Assembly: GCA_030512335.1 (NCBI GenBank)
Contig: JAULSU010000003.1
Span: 5,828,001 to 5,892,000, forward strand
DNA length: 64,000 nt
Origin: Immersiella caudata
Lineage: Eukaryota; Ascomycota; Sordariomycetes; Sordariales; Lasiosphaeriaceae
Direction of reading: 5' to 3'
The number at the start of each line of letters is the position of its first letter. Position 1 is the first letter of the stretch. The position numbers and the translations under genes were made by a program. Below are positions 43,754 to 53,810 of this stretch, in pieces. The notes below the pieces were generated by a model. It had not been told where the DNA came from. It searched no databases and saw only the letters and a program-made list of their open reading frames with translations.

Positions 43754-45445
43754 CTAACTCATGCCCGGTGTTGCTGTTTGGCTTACAGTGTCCGACTCGA
43801 CACGCTCGTGCTCTGAGGAATCGTCAAAGATATGGGCAGAACCCAACGGGACAGTTGTAGATACCGCGGTGGACGCCGTTGTAGGTTGACTGCGAGATCG
43901 GCGAGTGGATTGTCTTCTCCGAGTCTTCCTTGCCGACGCGTGTCCGGGCTTCTGCGACTGCTGTTTCGCAACCGCACGATTACGGAGATAATTGAGGGCT
44001 TCCTCGCGGCCGTTGATACTCTCATCCGCAGGGTCGAAGTGCGTGAAATCCTTGGCTTCCACCCATCCATAGCTGCTGTCTGTGTCAAAGTAGTTGATGA
44101 AGAAGTACCGGCGATGCTCCCAAGGGCCGCCATCTTGGAACCCGCGAGCCCAGGGAAGCCTGTGGGTGGAAGGAGACGAGAGACGATCGTAACACATGGG
44201 TGTGGCGTAGTATAAGTCATAGAGGGCCGGGTCGTGCAAGCTAGTCGGAGAGGGAGGCATATTGGGTCGCTGTATATGCTTGATGATGTCGGAGAAGTTG
44301 CCAGGAGTAAGCAGGACTACTGCCCAAAGAGGAGCCTTTGACGAAATGGCGGCGTCCGGGTCAGATTCATCAAACGGCACAACATACACGTTGCCTTCGA
44401 TGGGCCGGGTGATGATGTCACTGACGCCGGCCTCGTCCTGGCTGTTGTACGCGTCGTCGTCATCGTCGTGGTGCTGGCGCTTTGGGATGTTTCGTTGGCT
44501 GCGTTGCGTCGTAACCATGTCGTTATTCATCTTGGCCTTCATCGAATCGCAACCGAGAACCTGGATGCCAAACTCTCTGATGGCCACGTCGGTATTCGGC
44601 TTCAGACCCTGGATCTCAGCATGGTCCGCGCATCGTAGATGTGATATGGCCGCGGGGACAGCCTTGGACTTCTCGCCGAACTGCATATCATGTTGCTCAC
44701 ATCGAAGGATGTACCACTTGGGACCGTCGGAGCCGCGTTCATAGGTGGCGATCTCGCACGGTCGAAGAGGCCTTCCGTTCTGGTACACCTCTTCGAAGGA
44801 GATGGTCTTCGACGGGTCGATGCCAATGCCATCTTCGGAGTCGACGTTGAAGTCGCTGTTGTTGAACTTGCTGTTGCTGAACTCGCCGTCATCGGTGCCG
44901 CCATCGTGGTTCTGTGAAGTTCCCTCGAGTCAGTTTTGTTGACAAGTCCAGCGCCGTGTGTAGGACGACTGGTTGCTTACCTTGCTGGTCGACCGACAGT
45001 GATCCGGGATGCGCCCGTAACTCAAGACGTGAATCGTGTCGTCGTTATCCAGCCCGGGGTTGGCGCGATCTGGGGCGGGCGGACCATCGTGGGGTGTGGC
45101 CTGTCCAGACTCAGGCGCAGAAGACGAAACCACCTGCTCGTCCGGGTTCAGAGCGCGCTTGTGTACATCTGCGACGAACTGGTCATGCCTGAGCTTGATC
45201 TGTGTCTCCTGTTTCTCGTAATTTTCCTTTATGCTGCTGATTTGCTGCTTGATAGCGTTGGCTTCGGCCTCGATGGCCGCCCCCTCTTTCTGCTTCTTAC
45301 GAAGCTCTGTGTGTAGCAGTGCCTCGCTCTGGCGCTTCATCCCGTGGATCTTGGCGATTTCGCGTTGAAATTCCTCATTGCTTTGCATGATCTTATCAGC
45401 CAGGTATCGAGGACCTGAACCGTCGGGGAGAAGGAGGGACTGCAT
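43754..45445 (-). CDS. CHHH-finger array protein A (unrecognised family)
   Basis: Two exons, 45445-44981 and 44911-43754 (intron 69 bp), 540 residues. The N-terminus is coiled coil (about 20-120; EFQREIAKIHGMKRQSEALL, then KQQISSIKENYEKQE). An acidic linker leads to the core: ISFEEVY, then KWYILRCEQHDMQF with Cys about 226 and His about 229, ISHLRCADH with His about 246 and 252, and FGIQVLGCDSMKAKMNND. Downstream come a poly-Asp stretch and a second conserved part, MCYDRL...LPWARGFQDGG, YGWVEAKDF. The C-terminus is basic (ARKTRRRQSTRRSRS). The core suggests a Cys-His-His-His zinc site and the basic tail a nuclear or nucleic-acid role; both are inferred. The 3' end could instead splice from a GTAAGC near 43783. 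Paralogous to genes B and C. Confidence 0.75.
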
Positions 45446-46021
45446 TGCGTGGGGCAGGGCAATCGGGAAAGTGGGGAGGCTGGAGGAAGGGGAGGCTGGA
45501 GGAAGGTGAGCCTGGAGGAAGGAGCTACCAAAGTGCGGGCAGAGTCGAGGCCCAAACTGGAATGGAAAACAGAAGGTGCAAGTGGCGGAGGATTTTCAAG
45601 GTCGGAATTTGCAAAGTGAAAAATGTGGGATGAAGGGGATGAAGGGGATGAAGGGGATGAAGGGGATGAAGGGGAAGGAGGAAAAAAAAGCAGAGGGCGC
45701 TGCTGGGGGTTAAATATTGGCAGTCTCAACTCACACAATGGCCTTCGTCAGTGAATGTACCTTTAGCACGTACCTCCGAGCCCCACTCTGGGCCAAGCCC
45801 GCACTGTGCTCATGTTTGCATTGATCCCTCGAGAGCATCGAGCTATGTCTCCGCGAGGAAGGCCAGACTTAGGTAGGGAAGCAGCAAGTATACGGGGGAC
45901 TCGGATCATTCTAATTACGGGTATCTGCATCCTCAGTTGCAGCGGTGCTGCTCCAGGATGAGCCAACACAGCTATCGCCATTTCCATCCGATACACAAGA
46001 TCTACCCTAATCTCGCTGCAG
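45446..46021. other. Leader region of array gene A
   Basis: Holds a tandem repeat of nine bases (GATGAAGGG, about five units, 45629-45674) and imperfect GGAGGCTGGAGGAAGG repeats (about 45475-45525), both in the upstream region of gene A. No gene. Confidence 0.6.
45629..45674. repeat. 9-bp tandem repeat
   Basis: About five copies of GATGAAGGG. Confidence 0.9.
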
Positions 46022-47878
46022 TTACAAGACATCACGCATGCTGTCGAAGCCAATAAGAAGCTGGTGATAGTCTTCAGGCAAGGGGGAGAGGCTGCCTCGC
46101 CGTGGTGTTGCGATCTCCAAAGAGGGCACCGGAGAAGACGACCTGGGTCTTGACAGGGATAGAGCCACTGTCCATGGTAAAACGGTCAGCAAGCTGGGGT
46201 GAGTCGGGATGGTCAGTGATCCTCACCTTCTTCTTCGGCTTCTTTCTCTCCTCCTTGTCCTTCTGGCTGTTCTTCGTCTGTGGCCTCTGTTGATGGGTAG
46301 ACTGGAAATGGATAAGAGTTGCTGCGCAAGTTTGGGTGTTCACGATAATGGGCGACCGCGTTATGTGCGCCGATGTGCCTTTGCGAGGTCCAAGGCGTGA
46401 GTTCCCTTCCCAGCGCCCACACGACGTTCCACTTCCTGGGGTCCTTGTCTCGGAAGTAAGCCACTGGGTAACGGCGTTCCAGTATATACCGACCACAGTC
46501 CTCATAGCCTGGTGCCCAGATCAGGCCATGGTTGTTGTGACGGAGGAGGTTTCCGTCCGCTCCTCTCTGGTAGCATCGGGGAGCGGTTCCAGCAAGTTCA
46601 TCATCGAAAGATCCGGTGGCCCCGACAGTGTGGAATGGCCCCGTAGGGAGGACAATGACGACGTACGTGTTCTTGGATCCACGCTCGTGGTAGTTATACG
46701 GGTCTCCGACGAGGGGAATATCCGTCATCTGTGGCTCAGGTGTGGCGGCTCTCGGCAAGTAGGGGTTTGTCTTCCACCGTGCCCTCACAAAATCGTTGTT
46801 AAGCTTGGCTTTTTGGGCATCGCAGCCTAGGACCCAAGTGCCGAGTACCGTGATGGTGTTGAATGGGGTCTTCTCCTTGCGACCGTGGTCTCGAGATTCG
46901 ATATGCTTCCCGGCAGCCATCAAGGCGTTCTTGCCATCAGCCCCAAAAACCTTGCGGTGTTTCTTGCCTTTCTTATTGCAAGAGAGGGTATACCACCGTG
47001 TCTCGCCATTGCCGCTTTCGTAATCGACAATTATGCGCGGCTGACCCGCCTTGCTGCTTCTGTAAACCTCAGCGAATTCGATGGTCGGGACCAGCGGATG
47101 TCCGGGTTGCTTTGGTCTTGATCTTTTCCGTGGACGTGGATCGTTTGGGTCATCGCCAAGCCGCTTTCGCTTCGGTGGCTGCATGTAGCATGTCAGAAAA
47201 GGTGTGCGCGCAGGGGACTCGAACATTCCAAAGACGTACCTTTGGCAGGTCTTCCATTTCATCGTAATCGCTCTCCGACTCGGCGCCATGGCCCAAAACA
47301 CTCGGCTGGTAGGCTTCCTCTTCTATCATCACTACGGAAAGCATGTCATCCTCCGGCTCGTTATGCTCCGACTCCTCGTCTTCCTGTCCGTTCTCTTCCC
47401 CATCCTGCTCGTTATCCTGCTCGTCGTCATCGGGCTCAGAGTCGCTCGGCAGAGGCATCATATTGGGCGGCTCACCCTCCCCTCCATTCGACCATGCCTC
47501 GGCTCGTTTGACAAAAAGCTCATGCTCCTGCTTCCATTTCGCCTCGAAGCCCTCAGGGCCCTCCTGGAGGTCGATGTTCTCCTGAGCGAGCTCCGCCCTC
47601 CGTGCTGGTAGAGCGTTCCACTGTGAACGATTCGCCTTGGCCCGCCGCTCTAGCATAGTGAGCTCCCTCACAATGTAATGCTGTTCCTTCTTAAGCTCGG
47701 CTTCTAATCTGTCGATTGCCGCGCGGTGTGTGGCGTTCTCCGACAACTTCTTCTCCCTCTTTTCGACATGGAGGCGTAGTCTGCGATCGCTTTCGTTTAT
47801 CAACACCATGCATTGCTCGAGTCGTTGCATCTGTTCCTGAAGCCGTTTGACGGTGGTCGAGGCGGATTGATCCTCCAT
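46022..47878 (-). CDS. CHHH-finger array protein B (unrecognised family)
   Basis: Three exons, 47878-47240, 47178-46227 and 46167-46022 (introns 61 and 59 bp), 578 residues. The last exon is preferred because the donor GTGAGG, a GCTGACC branch and the acceptor fit, and it ends in plausible sequence (PRRGSLSPLPEDYHQLLIGF); without it the protein stops at 46213. A coiled coil fills about 5-150 (RLQEQMQRLEQC onward), followed by a very acidic linker and a basic cluster PPKRKRLG. The core is TIEFAEVYR, RWYTLSCNKKGKKH (Cys about 280), AAGKHIESRDHG and WVLGCDAQKAKLNNDF. The second half (APRCYQRG, LIWAPGYEDCG, RRYPVAYF) aligns with gene A. Same layout as A, so the two are paralogs. Confidence 0.75.
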
Positions 47879-48731
47879 CTTGGCTTATGGAACGTGACCG
47901 GGTGTGGACTAGCGTGGGGAGGGGGGAGGGGGGTGGGGGGTTACTCTGGTGACACTGTGGTGAACGAGGCTTCTGTCAAAAGTTCGTGTGCTGGAGATTT
48001 GCACAAAACAGTATTTTTGGGTGAACAAAAAAGAAACGGCTGCCCTTAGGGGACAGAAGAAGCGGTGCCTCAAACTCGAGTGACCCCTCCCAGCATCGGA
48101 ACCACAAAGGGCGCAGCACGAACGTCTGTGGCATGGAACAAGGGAGAATCGCGTTGAACCCATCAGCGGAGCGACATGGGGCGTCGCATCGCTGCAGACG
48201 ACTCCAGGTCGCAAACCGCGGCAGCGTGGGGCGCTGTCAATGGATGGCTTGTCACTCATCTCTTCGGGCCAATGCATCCAGTTGGGGGGGCGTGTGTCGC
48301 AAATTTCCTGCTTGGGCGGGGCGAGCTGAATGGACTCTTTTCCGGCAGCCGGCTGGGGAAGGAACCAGCTACCCCAAACGGAACCCTGCTTGGCGCGCCC
48401 AGTTCACATCATCGTTTCCTCTCCGTTTGGTGAGGCAGTTTGATGAAATCTGATGCCTGTGGCTAGTTCCGGCAATCATTGATTCGCTTGTTACCGCTAG
48501 TGAGAAGGTATCCCGATTTGCCGACGGTAAACTGCAGACCTTCACCTCTGGGTTTATTTCCGGGCGCGTTGATCGGTAGGCTGCCTGAAACATGCGCCCT
48601 ACTACATCTAACACACTGAGAAACGAATTGATCAAGCGACGCACAGTGACATTTGATAATTATCGGTCTCCGTTTGCCCCATCTCCCCGCCAGCACGACA
48701 TCTCCTCAGCGAGTTCGAGAACTCAGCGCCC
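47879..48731. other. Spacer between array genes B and C
   Basis: Upstream region of B and 3' region of C. Open frames here lack support. Confidence 0.5.
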
Positions 48732-49861
48732 TCAGCTCTGCAAGAGCTGCTTCAGAAGCTCAATTCTCTCCATGGTCTCTTCAAAATCGATCTCGAACGA
48801 TGACCGTTCAGAATCCAGTAAGATTAGCGGCGACGCATCACCATCCATATCTATGCCTTCCGTCTCCATATTTTCCACCTGCGCGTTCGCGTTGTTGATT
48901 TTCCTTCCAACGCCGTCTTTTGGGACCGACGTGTCACGGGCGGACACTGTGGCGCCTGAATGGTTACCCGCGCTATCCCCACCTTTGATGCCGTCACCGC
49001 CGCAGAGGTCATTCTCGACCGGTTCTCCAGGGCTGAGTTCACTGCCGCCCGCCTCTTTGTTGTTTGCTGTGGCTGGGGCGCCGGGGGAGGACGCTAGCGG
49101 ACGCTCTAAGTCACTCACCACGCTGGTCTGACTCGTCGGGTTGGTAGGTGCCACCGCATTGTTGTTGCGGTGTGCCTTCAGCGCATCGCAATTGGTGACG
49201 CGGATTCCAAACGCCTCAATTGCATTGCAGGGCCAGGCTTCCTTGACGCCGTGGCAATCCCGAGCATGATTTGCTGCGTTATGGAGGGCCTGGGGACCGG
49301 TGAAGGATATGTCGTGGGTACCGCAGTGCAGAATGTAGTATTCTGGGCGGATGTGGAGGTCTTTGGGGACCCATTCTTCACCGACACACGCCCAAGCATC
49401 AGGCTGGTTTCCCAAGGTGGTGACCTGATAACCGACTGGCGAGTTTCGAAGGGCGGTGACGGTGATGTGGAGTTCGCCACGTCTCACATTATTCGAGGGG
49501 AACTTGAGGATCTCCCGAGGCTGGAGGTGACCGTTTTCCAAACGGTTCAACTCCTCAACGTCGATCTCGCGTGTGGGAAAAGCAGCACACCTCCAGCTCA
49601 TCATCCCCATTGCGGATTCTGGCTCCGTAGCAATGGCGGACGCCCACTTGGACTTTCCCTGGGCCCAGGTGGACACTGGCATGCGATTTCCAAGATCCGT
49701 AATCTAGAGAATCAGCCGCCGTGCTGAATTTGGCCAATGCGGGAGTGAGCAGTCAAACTCACATAACATTCTCTTTGTTCCGTATCACCTGCTCTCAACT
49801 TCAACCCAAGTGACGCAATGGCCGTAGCGGGGTCGTAGTGGTAAAGAACCCTGTTCGCCAT
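48732..49861 (-). CDS. CHHH-finger array protein C (unrecognised family)
   Basis: Two exons, 49861-49763 and 49703-48732 (intron 59 bp, GTGAGT...CTCTAG), 356 residues, starting MANRVLYHYDPATAIASLGL. It lacks the N-terminal coiled coil of A and B; instead an N-terminal domain (about 1-150) precedes the shared core EYYILHCGTHDISF (Cys about 160, His 163), AANHARDCHG (His 179, 184) and AFGIRVTNCDALKAHRNNN. The second conserved half of A and B is missing; the rest is Ser/Gly/Asp-rich with a short helical end (FEETMERIELLKQLLQS). It may be a short member that keeps only the finger. No function is known. Confidence 0.75.
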
Positions 49862-51076
49862 TTTCGATGGGAGTTTAATTCTCGAGTGCAAGGCCGTAGC
49901 TTGCTACACAAAAGGGAATCCCACAGGCAGGCTGCAAGAAGGCTGACATTTCCGTTCACCGTGGCCGTGTTGCTGGCCCTTTTATCTCCGTTTGCCCCAC
50001 CTAGACACTTTACTCGCAACACCCCAATAGAGAGGTCTTCGCAAGTGATCGATCTCGCCCGATTCCCACAGAAACATCTCGCCCAACACAAACCTGGTGG
50101 CTGTTTATTCCCGTCCAACATCAGCGCTGCGGTGCAAGTCTCAACAAATTAGAAGCGGGCGAGGAGCCAATGGTCCCACTATCACGGCGAAGCGCAGGCA
50201 ATGCCACTGATCCCCATTGTATCCTCTGCCATTTCCCGCCTGTCCCTGACGCCGAGTTTATCAAAGGGGGGGCTAAGAAGGCAAAGAAGCACCGCATGTC
50301 TAGATCTGCAAGAGAGGAAGGTTCGTTGTATCCTAATCATGAATTAATGTGACACGGTAGGCTTCCGGCATGTTGCGGCTGAGGCACGTGGGTCTACACT
50401 TCGCCGGTTGGATCGAAGGTGCAAACGCAGCTGGGAAGTTCTCGCATGGACCTAATTCACAGCACACGACAGATTTCTGGCAGCCGAGAAGCCGGGAACA
50501 GAGTGTAGAATAATACTCGAAATTTTCAACGCCATCCTTTACCCCCCCCCGGGCGCCTGCAGTTCCTCCCAAGTCCTAAGCCACCACGCACCTCTGTTTG
50601 CCTCCCCGGCAACAAGCATGCCAACCCTGCCACCGCTGTCCCCCAATCAGAGTGAGCACCGAAATCTAAGACGCGAGGAAATACGCAAAACCAGACTAAC
50701 CCCTCTTCTCAACAGAAACCGACGGAACATCGCAGATGAGGTGAAACGACAGCAAACAACACCCTGGCATCGCCCCACCCTCATCACCGCGACTCGCTCT
50801 CCTCAGCGGATCTCCCGCTGCTCCCCCGCCTCAGGTGTCTGACCCCCCCGCGTTGACAACGAACGAAAGGCTGTCTCCACGCCTGCCCGACCCGCTCCCG
50901 TCTCGCCACGTCACCCCTCCCGTGGTCTCAAGCTAGCTGCCGACCATCAGCGCCCCTTCCAGCCCCCCGAATTCGGCGCCGTCTTCCCACATACGCTATC
51001 TCACGGCAATGTGCGACGCTGCATCTGCGTCTGCGATGCAGGCGTGCTGTGGCTGGCTGACGCTCTGCCTGCAGCA
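49862..51076. other. Spacer between array genes C and D
   Basis: No supported gene. A minus-strand frame at 50333-50572 (Cys-rich, with CCELGPCENF) follows a C-run and has no start or domain, so it may be a scrap of coding DNA. The stretch 50600-51050 is CT-rich. Confidence 0.4.
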
Positions 51077-52545
51077 CTAGCACCGGCTGGGACGTCCAGC
51101 TGGGCGTGAGGGTTCCGGAGAGCCGTGTTTGTTTTGTCGGAGAGCGGAAGGCCCGTTGGGGATGGTGGGTTCCGTCTCAACTGGGGAGACCAGGTTGATC
51201 GGGGAGCTTTGGTAACCCGCGTTGACGTGGGTTGTGGTGGGTGTTCGGGGTGCTGGAAGGTTGTTGTCGTTTGCTGTCATGACGCTGGTGGGCTGGGTGG
51301 CTGGAGTCGATGCTTGGCGTGGCGCTGAGATTTCGCGGGACTTGGTTGCTTCTCGATCCCCGGTTTTACCGTGTCCATCAAGGGTGCCGCGTTGGCCGTG
51401 GGTGCCTGAATTGCCTGGCGTCCGCTCTTTCGATCCAATGCTGCGGCGGCCCTCCATGTCGTGATTCTGCACCGCCGGCTCGATGAGGCTGGCGCCTGGG
51501 CGCGTCCAGCGGCGTCCGAAACCAAAACCATTGGACCGCGCCTTCCCGACCATGCCGTTGTTTAACCTGGCCATGCCCTCGTCGCAGTTGACAACGCGGA
51601 TTACAAACTCCTGCATCTGCGTTCACCAGCATTGATAGCTGGTCACCGTGACCGCCTTCGCCTACGTGGCTTTTTTGCAGCCTCGATAGTGAGGTCCGCA
51701 GACATCCGGTAAAAGGAATTGTTTTGGCGCTCGCAGCGGAACATGTAGTGTCCCGGGGCTATGCTCGGCCTTTCGTAAGCTAAAAGCTTGAGGCTGGAGT
51801 TCTCAGTGAAATCGATTATGTGGCTGCGGTTCGCTAAGGGGAATGTCGTCGAAGTCCACCCAGCGGTCAGGAATCGCCGGGCTACCTGTTTGTGCGCGCC
51901 TCCCAGCTGGCAGATTGCTCAGGCTTGTCGTCGCTTCAGTTTGCATCCTCTTCTGAGGCCGAGCGATGTCACTGTCATGGTCCAGGGTCTCCGACCTTCG
52001 CTTCTCGCCCACGGAGGCAGGCTGTGATACGCCTGTCAGCGAGTGCACATGGTCCTCTCCGACGCACGGGACCTTGCTTTGGAAGGCTGGGGCCCCGTAC
52101 CGCATGGTTATCGACGGCATTTGCTGGCGTTCCCGCCCCGCCACGGGAGCCTTGCACCGGCCCAACATCGGCGTCACCAAGCGGGGGAGAGACACCATGG
52201 CAGGACTGGGCGGAGGTGCTTCTCCAGGCCGGGCGTTCTTCCATCGCTGAAGTCCCGCTTCGTATTTCCACCGTTTCGTCCTCACCATCTCCACAGCTAA
52301 TTCCGTCGTGGGTGTCAATGACGCGCTGCCCTTCGCAGTCCGCAACAGCGAGAATGCTGTCATTCTCCTTCCGTCGAGCTTCGATCTCGGTACTTCGGTT
52401 CTGCAAATCTCACACTTTGTCTTGCATAGCGCGGATATTTCGGGTGGCCTCGGTAGCTTCGGCATCAAGAGCTTCCACCTCCTCGTTCAGCCTCTTTTTC
52501 TCGGCTGTACGGCGGTCGTACTGCGGATGAGCTGGATGAGGCAGA
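51077..52545 (-). pseudogene. CHHH-finger array member D, decayed
   Basis: Minus strand from about 52545: a coiled coil (KKRLNEEVEALDAEATEATR) with one TGA near 52411, then in a second frame a linker RWKYEAGLQRWKNARPGEAP that resembles gene B, a basic/Ser-rich part to IPDRWVDFDDIPLSEP, then LLAYERPSIAPGHYMFRCER, a stop, and in another frame EFVIRVVNCDEGMARLNNGM followed by a Pro/Thr-rich tail ending at 51077. The order is that of A and B, but the first His and the HxxxxH pair have been lost (the sequence after MFRCER is QNNSFYRM and KKPRRRRRSR). With two or more frame changes and stops this is a dead paralog. Confidence 0.7.
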
Positions 52546-52597
52546 GCAGCAGGTGAGCACTAGCACTGGCATCAACATATACAAACACTTGGCTGAT

Positions 52598-52941
52598 ATG
52601 CCGGTTCAGGACGCCGAAACTTCGTCTGATAACACTCCCGACGCTTTAGACGGAAGCTCGCAACAGCAGAGTACAGATGACACTGCTGATAATCCAGATG
52701 AGGACCTAGGACAGGACTCCAGACAGGACTCCAGACAGGACTCGGGACAGGTAAGCACTAACACCCAGCCGTGAGGAATCTTGCTAATCGGGCGAATAAG
52801 GAAACTGAATCCACGTCTGACGAAGCTGCTGAAGATTCAGACAACGGCATACCAAACGGTAATGATGAGCATATTGAAGTTGACCAGCTAAGGTCGTCTT
52901 CTGTCTGGCCCGTCGATGATTTCCTTCGGAAAGAAGAATAA
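52598..52941 (+). CDS. Small acidic hypothetical protein
   Basis: Two exons, 52598-52750 and 52801-52941 (50-bp intron, GTAAGC, TGCTAAT branch, ATAAG acceptor), 97 residues. The ATG at 52598 begins MPVQDAETSSDNTPDAL. The exon-1 end is a three-unit tandem repeat (QDSRQDSRQDSGQ from a roughly 12-bp DNA repeat at 52712-52750). Exon 2 reads TESTSDEAAEDSDNG and ends SSSVWPVDDFLRKEE. A similar donor (GTGAGCACTAGCACTGG at 52553) lies 45 bp upstream of the ATG, so an earlier exon that would cross the dead gene D is possible but lacks a start. The protein is Asp/Glu-rich and probably unstructured. Function unknown. Confidence 0.5.
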
Positions 52942-53233
52942 GAGGGCAATGGGAGGCTGGCAATGTTTCAGGTCGGATGACGTTGATGAACTGGGTCCGT
53001 GCTTTTGTACACATTCAGCCTAATGCTTTGCTTAGTAATCTCGGTCTGCTGAGCTTCTCAATCGTTTGCACCTCTCTACCTCAGGCAATAGGTACCCAAT
53101 ATTTACACAAAACTGTATGGCATGGTTAGACGACCAGCCAATCTAATTTCGGTTCACAAAGCCTTAAATATCAACCTGCACCTTCTTTGACAACACTTTT
53201 TTCCACCGCCAACAACTTACGTCGCAAGCAGCA

Positions 53234-53804
53234 ATGGATTTAAAGCAGCTCTGCCCAACGTCCCCCGAAGGAAAGAAACCGGAGAGTGCCCTCACGCAGC
53301 TGACCCAGGAAGCTGGGCGGAGACAGGAGGACTGGAAGCGAAGAACAGATCAGCCAGGGGAACTTTACGAGTGCCTACCAGCCAATTTGCACAAGCGGAT
53401 CTATGAAGAACTCAAGAAAGAATATGTCCGTACTTGCATCTCCAGTTAAAGTTACATTCTAACAACAGTAGGGATTGACATTACAGAAATGGGTTACCAG
53501 TCAAAACCTTGAAGTCATCAGAACCGGTCCGCGGGATCCGTGTCTGCTCAAAAGTGGTTCGGTGGCGACTTCAAGCCAGCGGTTCGCACTTCTCATTCCG
53601 TTCCCTCCGCTGGACTTACTCAAAGTCCAATATTTGCCAGATAAAGAGGACCCCTCGACACAGCGGCCTATCGATTTGCTTGGACCAACCCTTCTACCAA
53701 GAAACAGCGCGCTTATCGTCGAGGCCGGTGAGATGAAGTTCCAGATGATTGTCTTTGAGTGTCGGGCGACGGGAGCCCAAGATGACGTCGTGGAGTGTCA
53801 ATAG
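53234..53804 (+). CDS. Small hypothetical protein
   Basis: Two exons, 53234-53425 and 53487-53804 (intron 61 bp, GTCCGT...TTACAG), 169 residues. The ATG at 53234 (GCAATGGAT) starts MDLKQLCPTSPEGKKPESAL, helical and charged. The spliced second half is LKSGSVATSSQRFALLIPFP, then LDLLKVQYLPDKED, and ends TGAQDDVVECQ. No signal, no membrane span and no known domain. The GTCCGT donor is unusual but keeps the frame. Convergent with the Ulp1-like gene, six bases apart. Not recognised. Confidence 0.55.
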
Positions 53805-53810
53805 ATGAAG

